Assembly (NCBI RefSeq): GCF_014805685.1
Contig: NC_060907.1
Coordinates: forward strand, 1,099,697-1,163,696
Reading direction: 5' to 3'
Length of the DNA stretch: 64,000 nt
From: Silurus meridionalis
Lineage: Eukaryota; Chordata; Actinopteri; Siluriformes; Siluridae
Of the stretch, positions 48,962-60,689 are shown piece by piece. The translations under genes and the position numbers were made by a program. Below the pieces are notes generated by a model. The model searched no databases, was not told the DNA's origin, and worked only from the letters and a program-made list of their open reading frames with translations. Position 1 is the first letter of the stretch, and every line of letters begins with the position of its first letter.

Positions 48962-48985
48962 CAAAAAAATTTGATTTGATTATTT

Positions 48986-50117
48986 ATCTGTGTTTTTAAG
49001 TTTCCCTCTGTCTTAGTTTTGGTGCTTGGCAAGCTTTTGTGTTGTTCCCTATCTCGTGCTAACACAGTGTAAGTTGTTTGTCCTTTTTTTTTGTATAATC
49101 TTTTTTTGTATAATTTTCACGGTTTTATTTTTTAACCTCTGTATTGTTTTATTTGTGATGGACTTTGGACTGCGTGGTTAGTTTTTTATTACTTTTTTTG
49201 GACTTTAAATTAATACTGGAACTTATCACCACTGATCCTAGTTCGAGTTCATCTCTGGCCAGGATTTTTTTTTAAAGATCTTATTCACAGTTAGATTTTT
49301 TTTTTTGATTGTATATTTTAACTAGAGGTTGATTGCTGAACTATCAGCTAAATCAATACCGATCTTTTTTTCTGTGTTGTATCTGTGGCTGGAGTGACTG
49401 AGAGCGGCCTCTAGAGGTGAATCACTACTGTTGTGTCATTTTTTTTATTATTCATTTTAAATGGAACTATTTTTAATTTATTTTGAGTGTTTATTTTTGT
49501 TTTAGTTTGAACGCATGTCTTTGTTTCCATCAGTATTTATTAATTATATAATACATTATATAATTTATTATTGTATTTATTTCATTTAGCACATTTCAGT
49601 ACCGTTTTATTATTTTTCATTTTTGTAATAAATTTCAGTACTATTATACATGGTGTTATTTTTCAGATTTTTTTTGTATTATCTTGTATCAATTTTAAAC
49701 CTTGATTCAGTTGATTAATTGGTTATCGGCAAGTACGATCCATCCTAGCTATCATTATCGGAATCATTTCTCTGAATTTTAACACCATAAACCTCAACAC
49801 TATAAACAAAACCCAGTCTGAGGGCTTTAGAGAACACAGAAATGTCACCTAATATTATCACACCACCATAGTTAGTTTCCTTTTCTTGATTCACTGTTAT
49901 CGCAAGAGATGTTAATAGTCACCACAACAGTGTGAAAGGAAATGTCCAGTAGATGGCAGCAGTGAGACATGGATGTAAAACCTACTTAAATTCTGTCAGC
50001 TAAACGCTTTTGATCTAAAAAATAAAAGAACAAAGATTTAATTAATTAATTAATTAATTAATTACATTAAATTAATTAATTCATAGCTTTTAATAAGCCA
50101 CCCGTTTTATTTAAAAC
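48986..50117. other. AT-rich spacer
   Basis: No gene recognised. It contains an (AATT)n run at 50038-50063 and CAGTAGATGGCAGCAGTG at 49949. Confidence 0.45.
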
Positions 50118-50270
50118 AAGTCCATGTTCATTATGACAATATCTATTTTGGAAAAAAGTAGTTATTTAAAATAGAACACATTTAATACATGAATAACCAT
50201 GTATTAAATGTGTTCTATTTTAAATAACTACTTTTTCCAAAATAGATATTGTCATAATGAACATGGACTT
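50118..50270. repeat. Near-perfect 73-bp palindrome with 6-nt loop
   Basis: Left arm 50118-50191 and right arm 50198-50270 are reverse complements except for one extra A in the left arm's A-run. The loop is AATAAC. The arms begin AAGTCCATGTTCATTATG and end TTTAATACATG. No TIR-like terminus or target duplication was recognised. Confidence 0.95.
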
Positions 50271-50669
50271 TGTCAGATACAAAGTTTAAGTAAATGCCCT
50301 TTATTAAAGAGAGAGTGTTAATAAGCCTCTAAAAAGCGTCATGTAATTCTCACCTCTCTCTCAGTGGCTGCCCTCTGTTCTCTCCTCATATTATATATCA
50401 AAATCGTTTATTTAAGATGCCTATTGAGATTAATGATTTTAAAGAAGACGTTAAACCTTTTTTATGTCAGTTTTTTATTATCCTATATTTTGTGTGTTAT
50501 AGGAGATTCATGTGGGTTTGGTGTACTCAAGTCTGCATCAGATCCTAAATATCAAAAATACATCCAGTATCTTTTTGCATTTCTGGTAAATAATTATTGG
50601 AATTAGATGAGAACACATTTTCACAAGACTGACTAAACATTAACAAAGCCAAACATGACATGACATAAA
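50271..50669. other. Spacer
   Basis: One short open frame (50364-50606) without recognisable domains. AGCGTCATGTAATTCT at about 50335 resembles 10425 near copy A, so this may be related spacer DNA. Confidence 0.35.
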
Positions 50670-51135
50670 CCCTCTCTGCCCTGATGAGAAAGATGTTATG
50701 CTTCTGTGCTTTGACAAAAATGTTGCTATTCCTCTCAGAACATCATTATCCCTCCCGTAGTTGGTGAGAATGCCTTTATGTGTCCCTGCCCTAACCAGAA
50801 TGTTGCTAGGCCTCTTTGCCTTACAAGCACATTACTATGCCTTCTAGCTTTGACAAATACATTGCTACCCCTCCCTGTCCAGCTGAGCATGTTGATATGA
50901 CTCACAGCAATGCAGAGGGTACCACTATGGATCCTGGCCTCTCTATCGTCCTGCCCTGGACATCATTGTGCCATCCTGCTTGGCTGAGGACCTCACTCTA
51001 CCATCTTGTTTAGCTGAGGATGTTGCTATGTCACTCTGCCTCGTTGCTGCACTGAAGGCACTTCTCCCGCACCCCCTTGGTCTTGTGGAGAACATTGCTC
51101 TTTTTATCTTGTGGAGAGTGTTGCTCCTCACCCCT
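50670..51135. repeat. Degenerate tandem repeat of about 40-45 bp
   Basis: Variants of (A/G)ATGTTGCTATG-CCTC-CTGCC-TTG recur about ten times between 50690 and 51120, interspersed with drifted units. The family is unknown, with no open frame across it. Confidence 0.55.
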
Positions 51136-52864
51136 TAACTTGAGAGAGCACTGGTACTCCATCTGGCATCACAAAAACCATTGTTTCCCTCCAGTGCAGA
51201 GCTTTCTTCTCAAGCCAACTAGTTCTCCTCCCTGCCTGAAACCAAGAAGGCAGCCTCCCATATACTGCTCATATCAAAGGCATTTGCCAGATTTCTGAAG
51301 GCACCCCATCAAGCCCTGTTTATGCCTGAGATCAATGTTGCACCCTTCCAGGTTGCTCAAGTGAGAGGCTGAAGGCATAGCTTCTCATATCATGCTCTAC
51401 TGTGGGGTGAACTGCATGGACTCCTATTACCTGCTCATGATGATGCCCATGGCACTGAAAACCATTGCTCATGTCAAAGGCAGAATGTGGGAGTGCGGCA
51501 GGTAAATGGCACAGCCTCTACCGGCAGAGGGCAAAAGCACGACCCTTCAAAGTGAGGTCCTGAGTGAGGCCAAGAATCAGCCACACATGCAGTCCACTGC
51601 AGACACCTGATCCTGGTAAGCCTGTCTCAGTCCCATCACCTGACTCAAGTGAATTTGTTTGTTTTTTTACATATAGCACGTGGCATGTTTTGTTTTTGTT
51701 TTTTTTACTTGTAGGTGGATTGTAGGAAACCGGTACTGGTTAACTGTGATGATTGAACATGTTCTTGTACTGTACTTTCATCATTCTGTATTTCCTGTTA
51801 CATAACAACAATGTGAAGGTTAGATAAGGGCTCTGAGGTTCATTTAAAATGTTTGATGTTTATAAAGAGAAAATGAATGATTAATGAATATGTATTTATT
51901 CCTATATTTTGACAAACACAATCATTAAAAACAATTGTCTTATTCTGATGCAGTAACAATCATGTCTTTTTACATATGTGGTGTAACTTCTTTTTTATTT
52001 TTATCTTTCAGATGGATTATGAGAAAGTGGCTTCCTGGTTTTTGACATTTTGACATTCAGTGATGTGAGTTCCTTCCTACATTTTTAATTGATGGGTAAT
52101 GAGTTAAAACTGGTTTGTACAATGCACATCAGGTTGCTTGTATGACTAAAGTTATTTAACTGAAAAGTTAATTGTAAGACAAAAAGTTAAATAACATTAT
52201 GTGTGTATTTGTTTATCACTGACTGAGAAACATTCGATCAATACAGAAAACTGTCCATCTTTTACTTTTTTTTTTTTACATTTTGTCTATTTTTGACTTT
52301 TTCTTTTGGAAGAAGTTCTGTACAGTCACTGTTCTGTATGAATCTGTTGTTTTAGAATTGGACATGTGTGTTCGTTTTATAACTGAAGATCAGATTGAAA
52401 AATATATTATTATTAAAAGAAAAATCAAGAAACAAATTTCAAACACTTTAAGCATGAGGAAATGGGTATGTTCTTTCTTATTAACTCAGAATAATCGTAA
52501 CTAATCTCTTACAGGACCAGTCCAGCTAGCTGCCTGCTGTCAGTGTTCAAAAAATGTCCATTCAAGTAATGACAGATTTTTTTAATAATCGTAGGGTTTT
52601 TAATGTCGTCAGGAATCACTATTCAGAATGTGAAAGTAAACAAAAAGACATTTTATTCACAGATGGGGTTCCTCAAGCTGATTTGATTACATCTGTTAGT
52701 GTTTACAAAAATCCATTGCCTTAGAGTGAACAGTGAACAATAATTGTTAAAGAATAAATAATGAAATAGATTAATGTACATGTATGCGTAAAAACAGGTA
52801 CATATAGCCTTTAAGTCACATTGTAATTATTTTAGGCACATAGTCGCTAGGCCATTAGCTGGGT
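51136..52864. other. Spacer
   Basis: No gene recognised. TTTGTTTATCACTGACTGAG at about 52208 and CTCTTACAGGACCAGTCCAG at about 52508 are shared with other spacers. Confidence 0.45.
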
Positions 52865-53285
52865 AGACACACAGCTACAGTCATGTAAAAAACAAAGTAC
52901 ACCTTCTTTGAATTCTATAGTTGAGACAATAGTTGAGACAATGTTCATTGTTAAAAAGCGCTATACAAATAAAAATGAATTGAATTGAATTGAGTTTGTA
53001 ACAGCACACAATAAAAATCATCCGGTCCATATCAGGTATAAAAATTTGGTTAAACCCAACCTTCTATAGTCCAATGTTTTGCCAACGCATTTCAGTTGGT
53101 TTGAGGTCTGGGCAGGGTCACTGCAAAACCTTGAATCAGTTCTTTCAGTCATTTTGTTATAAATGTGCTGGCCTACTTTTCATTGTCATGTTGCTTTATT
53201 TTATTTTAGCCAAGCTTCAGTTATTGGATAGATGGCCTCACATTTGATTCTAGAATATTTTCATGTGCCTGTTGCCAGCTGGGCT
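52865..53285. mobile_element. Tc1-like remnant split by a tiny L2 tail
   Basis: Left: CAGTCATGTAAAAAACAAAGTACACCTTCTTTGAATTCTATAG. Right: AAATCATCCGGTCC, TTTGAGGTCTGGGC, TTCAGTTATTGGATAGATGGCCTCACATTTG. These are parts of a Tc1-type element. At about 52922-52994 lies ACAATGTTCATTGTTAAAAAGCGCTATACAAATAAA with TGAAT repeats, the extreme 3' end of an L2 LINE. Confidence 0.6.
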
Positions 53286-54195
53286 TCTCTGTCTCCCTAT
53301 GTTCATGAGACCCATCCTGCCTTCTTACCTGTGTTTTTTAGTTTCCCAGTATATGGATTACTCAGATTAGTATTTTGGACTTGAATTTTTCTTACCTTGT
53401 AATATTATTTTTCCCGTATTTTGTATTATTGGATTGTTTTCCTGGGTGTTGACCAATGGACTGTTTTCTTGGATTTGATTCTGTCTACACTTTATCACCC
53501 TGTTTGCTAATATATAGATTCTGGAACTGTTTACTTTGCTTCACTGCCTGTTATGTTCATTAACAACTGTTTGATCATACTCTGTTTGCTTCTCACATTT
53601 GGGTCCCTACTGCGGGCTTCTGGCTATACCATCTGGCCAAGCAGAAACCCCACGGATGCTCAAAACCTACAAGTTTTTCTTACCTCCCAGTGGAAGACTG
53701 CTTTTCACATAGTTTACTCTGCTTTGATGTCCTCCAATTAGCCCTGGAATGAATGCAATAGCTGACCCATCATGCCATGAGGCCTGCCCCCTGTGTAATT
53801 GGCTTTTACCTGCTCCAGCTCAAGCACCACCTCAGGCTTAGGTTCCTGTCCCTACTGGCCATCACTTCCCCACTTGGGCAGGATCCCCAGCTCTCACCAC
53901 CTCAGTGTTTCTCAGGTGAGCTACTGAGGTTTTGTCTCCCAATGCTCGCTTTTTTTCACTGAAACCCTCTTTATTCTCCATGGAATAGGTAAAGATAAGG
54001 TACAGTACATCATTGCCCTTCTCTCAGGCAGAGCCCTCAGATAGGCCTTGGTGGTGTGGGAGGCTTAGAGGGCCTGCTATGCCAGCTACCCAGCCTTTGT
54101 CACAGAATTCAAGTTCCTGTTCGGTATTTCCAGCAACAAACCATTTCCAAGTGCACTTTTCCAACTACTTTCCCACTTTCCTGACCCTCTTCACT
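53286..54195 (+). mobile_element. Ty3/gypsy 5' portion: leader and degraded gag
   Basis: From about 53990 the plus strand reads KDKVQYIIALLSGRAL, then ALVVWEA and YPAFVTEFK with stops between. This matches the capsid segment of fish gypsy gag. The preceding pyrimidine-rich 700 bp could be LTR and leader; its limits are not clear. It is cut off at about 54195 by a DIRS fragment. Confidence 0.5.
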
Positions 54196-56185
54196 GAGGA
54201 AAGCCACTGTCAGTCTTAACTGGCAAATACCTAAGGGCCACCTTAGCCAATGGCTCGAAGGGGGGCTTTGACAGAGCCTTCAGCACCATGGCCAAGCCCC
54301 ACACAGGCACCATTTATCGGCATACAACCTCCTTGTAGAGAGAGTTCTGGATTGCATGATGGTCTCCTCTACCTCGGTAGAACCTCCTGTGAACGGGAAT
54401 GACGGATATGTGGAAGTACGCGTCTTTAAGATCTATAATGACAAACCATACTTCATAACAGATCTGAAACACGACCTGCTTGAGAGTGAGCATCCTGAAC
54501 CTGAGCCTTATTAGCGAGCGGTTAATGGAGCATGAATGCAGAATTGGACACAACCCCCATCCTTCCTGAGAACCACGACAACCCAGACTCTTTGTCTAAA
54601 GGCACCACCTTGATGGCCTCCTTCCTAAAGAGAGTGAGTACTTCTTGTTCCAGGACCAGAGCCTGTTTGGGACACACCCTGTTGAAGCAGGGAGGAGAGG
54701 ACCCAAACTGTTTCAAGTAGCCCTTCTCTACAGGGCACAGAACCCACTGAGATATGTCTGGCAGGCTTTCACATGCTGCCCAGAACTCTCTTAATATATC
54801 CAGTCTCTTAAGACTGGTCTCTGGCCTGTCCAGAGCAATACCTCGCAGCCATTGGGTGGAAGAGGAAGGAAACACCTGCTGAAGGTTGCTGTGCCCTAAA
54901 GCACGTATTGTGGCAGGGTTAACAGGCTGACCTCCTAGTGGGGCTGAGGAGGGACATCACAAAATAATGAGGTGTACACTAACCCCTAAGACCCCTTGGT
55001 TGTCAGGGTCTCTGTGGTGAACTGTGCCTGCCAAAGATGGCGGCCCTCAGGTCCGTCGGCTCCTTAGGCTTTGGCTTCGCGGTGCCCGATAACACCGGGA
55101 TGGGACTGCACCCACCAAGTAGCCCCATGGGACAAGGGAGGTAGTGCTGAAATGCAGCTGACTGTTTTTCTGCCCCCTGGAACTTGTCAATGACCGCACC
55201 TTCCGGAATCACCAAACAAGCCAGACGGGACCATCAAGGTGTTCAGCCAGAAGGTCCTGTCCCTGTCGGGGATGTCCGACAGAGTGAAACACAGATGCCT
55301 TTCTGTGGCTACTAAAGCAGACATGGACCACCCTATAGCCTTGGCCGTTTTCCTGGTGGCCCTGAGAGCTAGGTCGGCTGCACAATGTAGCTCTTTAACA
55401 TCGTCAGCCACAGAGCAAAAATCCCTCATCCATCTCCCTCAGCAGGTCAGCCTAGTATGCCTGCAACACAGCCATAGTCAGCCATAGCCATAGAGATAGT
55501 CAGCCAGCATCTTTTCAACCCGAGGCATCACCCCATAACCGCTCTCTTTCATCCCCACCACATTCGCATACAGCAAGACAGGTGGGGTAAAGAGGCGGAC
55601 CGAATGTGGGCTGTCCCAGGATCTGGACACCTCAGTGTGCATATCAGGGAAAAAAGTGTGCATATCAGGGAAAAAAGGCAGACCCCGGCATAGAGGTAGT
55701 GCTGTAGGGTGCGTTCATGTCGCCGAATGTTGGGAGCCCAGGGAGTGGGCGCAAGACCCGGCAGGTGCGGCAGAAGAAAGGGGTAAGCCCGTCTGACACC
55801 GCCTTGCCTCAGCAACAGTGGGGCCAGAGCCACAAGGGGGAGTTCCCTTTGTGAAGAGCACTCTCTGAGTCTATCCCCCTGTAATAAAACAGGAGCAAGG
55901 AGGGACACACAGCTGGAAGTCAAGCTTGCTTTTCGTACTAATTTTTTTTTTCTTTCATAGATTTGACACATACAGATCACACACACAGCGCTTCCTGAAC
56001 AAACAGAAGCTAGCATCGGCTCTACCGCATGCACGTTTTATGCTTCTTGGTCAAGACGTCACCCCGCCGGAGATGTCGCGTCTCTCCATTTGCCGGATTA
56101 CACACGTGATTCAGAGCGTGGACAACATGGATGCGTCCCGAAAGTGTTGTCGACGCAGCTCGATTTCCTGAAAGGAACCTGCCTT
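54196..56185 (-). mobile_element. DIRS-like element: 5' end, gag, partial RT and recombinase N-terminal piece
   Basis: Read on the minus strand: terminal repeat near 56180-56130, a leader, gag (55500-54522, with ADLALRATRKTAKAIGWSMSAL and SLKRLDILREFWAACESLPDISQWV), then reverse transcriptase from about 54650 (LFRKEAIKVVPLDKESG) to 54400 (FVIIDLKDAYFHIS). At about 54300-54200 it jumps to VWGLAMVLKALSKPPFEPLA, the start of the DIRS tyrosine recombinase region. So RNase H and most of the recombinase are deleted. Stops and shifts are present. Confidence 0.72.
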
Positions 56186-57119
56186 CTTTTGTTTTCTTTT
56201 CTTGCATTGGACACGCCTGAACACAATTCCTTTAGATATAACTATTCGAGCTACAGAGTAAGCATTGGTAATCCAGTGTTGTGTTTTCCAGCTTTTTTAT
56301 TCTTCTGGATATCTCTGATATTGACAAAACACAATGATTCTGCATTCAATAAGTAATCTAGTTTTTTACTTTGCCTCCTTGTCTGTAAGTGTGCATTTAA
56401 ATTAGACTGGGAACCAGCAAAATGTCATTTAGCTTCGAGTACCAGGCAACAGCTAATTTTTCATTGCTCAAACATGAAAAGTAATGAAGAAGCTGGTATG
56501 TGTTTTTATGTGTATTGACCAAAGTGCTGTAGACCTTTGTGGTTTTCTTTACCTTAACATCATTAAGGCGGAGTGACAAAGATTCTGTAGGATTCTGTGG
56601 CCATTTATATTTTGACTTCAACAAAATGTCTAGTCCAATAATTAACTCCCTTGACTTCACAAAAGTGCTTGCGTTCTTCCCTTTGGATGCCAAATCAGCA
56701 GGGTTTAGTTTTGACCTGATGTATTTCCACCTCTGTGTTTTCTTTTATAACGGAGATCCTATTGGCCACAATTGTGTGAAATCTTGTATTTTCATTCGCT
56801 ATACACTTCCGATAAAAATTAGAGAACAATTCATAAACAATTGAACAATCCTGAAATAATGTGATCTTCACTGCTCAACAGTTGAAGGAGTTTTTGTCCT
56901 GTCTATACCATGCTACCAGAACACCTTTTCCACAAAATAACTAAGGCATTTAAAAAAAAAACATTATTTTGCAGAAAACACACTGATCAAAATTAGAGAA
57001 CACTTTCAGATACCTCCCAGTTATTGGTGTTAATCTGGCACCTGGTGCTAATTTCCTTGATTATCTGTCAACCCCTATTTAACTGGCAGCCTAACTTCCA
57101 GTTTTACTGACTCTGCAAG

Positions 57120-57795
57120 ATGGTGGGCCGTTCTAAAGTGACTGAAAGCCTCCAGCAGCAGGTTGTCCAGATGAAGGCCAAAGGGATGACCCTATCAGCC
57201 ATAGCAAGACAAGTTGGTCGTTCCAAATCTGTGATTTCAAGAATATTGAATCTTTACAACATCACAAACTCATTCAAGTTCGCCAAGAAGGCTGGTCGTC
57301 CACGGAAGACAAATACAAGAGAGGACAGGATACTGCTGAGGATCTCAATGGGCAATCGTTTCCACACTGCAGCTGGAATTGCTCACCAGTTCAGCGCTGA
57401 ACAGGGTAAGGATCTGTCTCGTCATACAGTGTCTCAACGTTTAAGAGAATTTGGACTAAAAGCCCACTCTGCAGTGACCAAACCTCTCATTAGCAGAAAG
57501 CATCAAAAGGCTAGACTAAGCATGTTGTGTGGACAGAGGAGAACTGGTCCAAAGTTCATTTCAGTGATGAAAGCAAGTTTAATTTATTTGGGTCCGATTG
57601 GAAACATTATGTTTGGCGACAAACTGGAGAAAGACTGAACCCAAAGTGTGTAAAGAAGTCAGTGAAAAGTGGAGGAGGAAGTGTCATGGTTTGGGGCATG
57701 TTTTCTGCAGCAGGAGTTGGGCCTCTTATACAGCTACATGGCAGAGTGAATGCAAATGTTTATCAGAACCTTTTTCAACAACATATGGTTCCTTC
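57120..57795 (+). pseudogene. Tc1-like transposase, 5' part, frameshifted and interrupted
   Basis: It starts MVGRSKVTESLQQQVVQMKA with helix-turn-helix regions (LSAIARQVGRSKSVISRIL) and GRPRKT. A small deletion at about 57520 shifts the frame to 57527-57835, which holds HFSDESKFNLFGSD with the first catalytic Asp and GGSVMVWGMFSA. The frame is cut at 57795 by an L2 LINE. The rest resumes at 59809 with FMQDNAPCHTAKRV (second Asp) and a stop-containing C-terminal segment. Confidence 0.85.
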
Positions 57796-58278
57796 AATTC
57801 AATTCAATTCATTCAATTCATTTTTATTTGTATAGCGCTTTTAACAATGAACATTGTCTCAAAGCAGCTTTACACAGATAATGTGGTGATTAAACATAAA
57901 TATGTTCTTTGTAAGTATGTTTGTCCCTGATGAGCAACTGTGGCAAGGAAAAACTCCCCGAGATGGCATAAGGAAGAAACCTTGAGAGGAACCAGACTCA
58001 AGAGGGAACCCATCCTCATCTGGGTTGCACCAAATGTCCATTTGAAGCAGATATACAATGTTGTGGGGTACAGTGATGATGATCAGAAGCAAACTGCACT
58101 CCCGAGTCAGTGCTGCAGACCACCGACACCAACTACAGTCCAATCCATCCTCAAAGCACCCGTTCTACTCCGGAATTAAGAGACCGTCCCGAGCTGCACA
58201 GAAGTGTGAAGATCCAAGGAGGGAGAGGGGCAGGAACACTGGTCACTGGAGCCTCAGGAGCATGTTTAACTCGACCGA

Positions 58279-58311
<33 letters not shown>

Positions 58312-59815
58312 GGGTGAGAGAGGGTGACGGGAAGAGAAGGATATGGATTATTAAGTGTAACTATTGGTGTATGAAAGTTAATGTCACTGTGCAGTTTGGA
58401 CTCCGGCAAGACTCGCTATGGCAGCATAACTAAAAGGGAGAACCAGAAGGTAACACAGACATGAGGGATCTCTGGGATAAGAGACGACCCACCACACCAC
58501 CGTCAACAAACCTGAGTGAACGTGTGAATGTGAGGGACGACAGCATACAAATATACCAGTTCACCAAACACTCTATATCCATGTTCCCTCCAGATCTGTG
58601 CCTTTACCTAAGAGAAATCTACTGATAAAAGGCTTGACTAAATAAATACGTTTTCAACCTCGACTTGAACACTGAGACTGTGTCTGAGTCCCGAACACTG
58701 ATTGGAAGGCTGTTCCATAACTGTGGGGCTTTATAAGAGAAAGATCTGCCCCCTGCTGTAGTCTTCATTATTTGAGGAACCAACAGATAGCCAGCACCTT
58801 TTGATCTAAGTAGGCGTGGAGGATCATACTGGTACAGAAGTTCACTCAGATACTGCGGTGCGAAACCGTTAAGTGCTTTATACGTCAGTAGTAATATTTT
58901 ATAATCAATGCGAGATTTGATTGGGAGCCAGTGTAGACTGATTAAAACAGGGGTGATGTGGTCATATTTCCTAGATCTAGTGAGGACCCTTGCTGCTGCA
59001 TTCTGGACTAACTGAAGCTTATTTATGCACTTACTCGCACACCCAGACAGTAAAGCGTTACAGTAGTCTAATCTAGAAGTAACAAAAGCATGAACTAGTT
59101 TTTCTGCATCCTGTAACGACATCATATTTCTAATCTTAGCAATATTTCTAAGGTGAAAGAAGGCGATTCTGGTGATATTATTCACGTGAGACTCAAAGGA
59201 AAGACTCGGGTCAATAATCACACCAAGGTCTTTGACAGCCGTACATGCTGAAACAGAAACACCATCCAGAGATGCTACGTAATCGGAAAGTTTACTTCTA
59301 GCTGCATGTGGTCCTAGTAAAAGTACTTCCATCTTATCTGAGTTGAGCAGAAGAAAGTTATTAAGCATCCACTGTCTAATGTCCTTTACACACTTCTCAA
59401 CATTGTTAAGCTGATCTCTCATCTGGCTTTGCTGAAATATACAGCTGTGTGTCATCAGCATAGCAATGGAAGCGAATCCCATGTTTATGAATAATTTCAC
59501 CAAGAGGCAGCATATATAAAGAGAAAAGCAGTGGGCCTAAGACAGATCCTTGAGGAACACCAAACTTTACCTCATAGAGCGTGGAGAACTCACCATTTAC
59601 ATCCACAAACTGATAGCGATCAGTCAAATAAGACCTGAGCCAAGAGAGAGCTGTTCCCTTTATTCCTACAACATTCTCAAGTCTAGCAAGCAGTATAGTG
59701 TGATCAATGGTGTCAAAAGCTGCACTAAGGTCGAGCAAAACAAGTAAGGAGACAAAACCCTGATCAGAGGCCAATAACAGGTCATTTACCACCTTAACCT
59801 GCCTAACCTTCCTTC
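57789..59815 (-). mobile_element. L2-group LINE inserted into the Tc1 transposase, 7-bp target duplication
   Basis: The LINE occupies 57796-59808 and is flanked by TTCCTTC at 57789-57795 and 59809-59815. On the minus strand, frame 59792-59406 is reverse transcriptase ([39 protein letters not shown]). Frame 59503-58619 is the C-terminal part (RKYDHITPVLISLHWLPIKSRIDYKILLL, GGRSFSYKAPQLWNSLP). The 3' UTR has a GA-rich repeat (58278-58330) and ends AAAAGCGCTATACAAATAAAAATGAATTGAATTG. Confidence 0.92.
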
Positions 59816-60130
59816 CCTGCGTTCATCACCCAATCAGCATGCAGTGTTCATGCAGGACAACGCTCCATGTCACACAGCAAAACGGGTAAAGCAGTTCCTT
59901 GAAACTGAAAACATTGAAATAATGACATGGCCTGCCCAACCCTGATCTCAACCCAAAATAGAACCTTTGGAAAATCCTTGGCGACAATGTTATGGCCAAG
60001 AAACCCACTACAGTCACCGAACTGTGGAGGAGACTGGAAGAAGAGTGGACCAAAATCACACCAGAGCAGTGTGAGAGACTCGTGCTGTCCTGTGGCAGCA
60101 GATGTGCTGAAGTCATTCAGAGCAGAGGCC
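59809..60130 (+). pseudogene. Tc1-like transposase, 3' part
   Basis: This continues the transposase frame after the L2 insertion: HAVFMQDNAPCHTAKRVKQFLE with the second catalytic Asp, TWPAQP, then a stop and shift where the third acidic residue region (PENPW-like) should lie. Confidence 0.75.
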
Positions 60131-60689
60131 TGGACACTTCCTACTAATTGCTGACTGTTGTAACCTTCAGAACATTTTGTTGTAATCTTTTTCCATGCTA
60201 CAGTCATTGTTGTTCTCTAATTTTGATCAGTGTGTTTTCTGCAAAATAATGTTTTTTTTTAAATGTCTTAGTTATTTTGTGGAAAAGGTGTTCTGATAGC
60301 ATTGTATAGACAGGACAAAAACTCCTTCAATTATTTCAGAATTGTTTAATTGTTTATGAGTTGTTTTCTAATTTTGATCGCCACTGTATACTTAACACTG
60401 ACTGACTGTCTGTCCAGAATGTTGACTTGTCCAGGTCTATCTGTAGCACTCTTTTTAACACCTTATCAGTTCTAGCAGCCAAGACAGCTGCCACAAGCAC
60501 CATGCATGGAATTGTCACATGCTTCAATGGTGCAACTCTGGCTTTGTCAATCAAAAAGGTTACATGCACAATATGTTGTTCTGCAGATAGTTGGAGGTAA
60601 CTTACTGTACCATAGGCATGGTCACTGGCGTCTGAGAAGTGATGCAGTTCTGCCTGCATGGATGCACCATTTTTATATGGATTCCTATA

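Larger units (their letters stand above)
46700..48985 (+). mobile_element. Rex/L2-group LINE with minisatellite-expanded 3' UTR
   Basis: Frame 46730-46980 reads TIIKFADDIVVVGLI...ERWCQENNLLLKVSKTEELIVDFS (reverse transcriptase). A shifted piece at 47019-47216 reads TFYTCIIEIVLMDSITSW...RRALQRVVRSAEGII. Non-coding sequence, the 30-bp minisatellite, then AGCATTTCACTTCATGTC...(TG)n...GACAAAAAAATTTGATTTGATT complete a recognisable LINE 3' end. Confidence 0.75.
56804..60386 (+). mobile_element. Tc1-like transposon carrying an L2 insertion
   Basis: Long inverted repeats: 56804 onward (CACTTCCGATAAAAATTAGAG) and ending 60386 (reverse complement CAGTGGCGATCAAAATTAG). Inner direct-repeat copies (GATCAAAATTAGAGAACA) lie at about 56985 and 60205. 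TA flanks each end. Without the 2.0-kb L2 and its duplicated target the element is about 1.56 kb, normal for Tc1. Confidence 0.9.
56397..60665 (-). mobile_element. BEL/Pao retrotransposon fragment split by a Tc1 element
   Basis: The upstream minus-strand piece, 60659-60389, is RNase H-like ([49 protein letters not shown]). The downstream piece, 56801-56397, continues with an RFHTIVANRI segment and ELIIGLDILLKSKYKWPQNP up to HYFSCLSNEKLAVAWYSK, which precedes integrase in BEL/Pao. The reading phase is continuous across the TA target site if the Tc1 insertion is ignored. The copy is degraded and has no LTRs in view. Confidence 0.75.

Noticed and set aside
58278..58330. (GA)n-rich stretch as a regulatory GAGA element
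   Set aside because: It lies in the 3' UTR of an L2 LINE insertion and is better read as a simple repeat.
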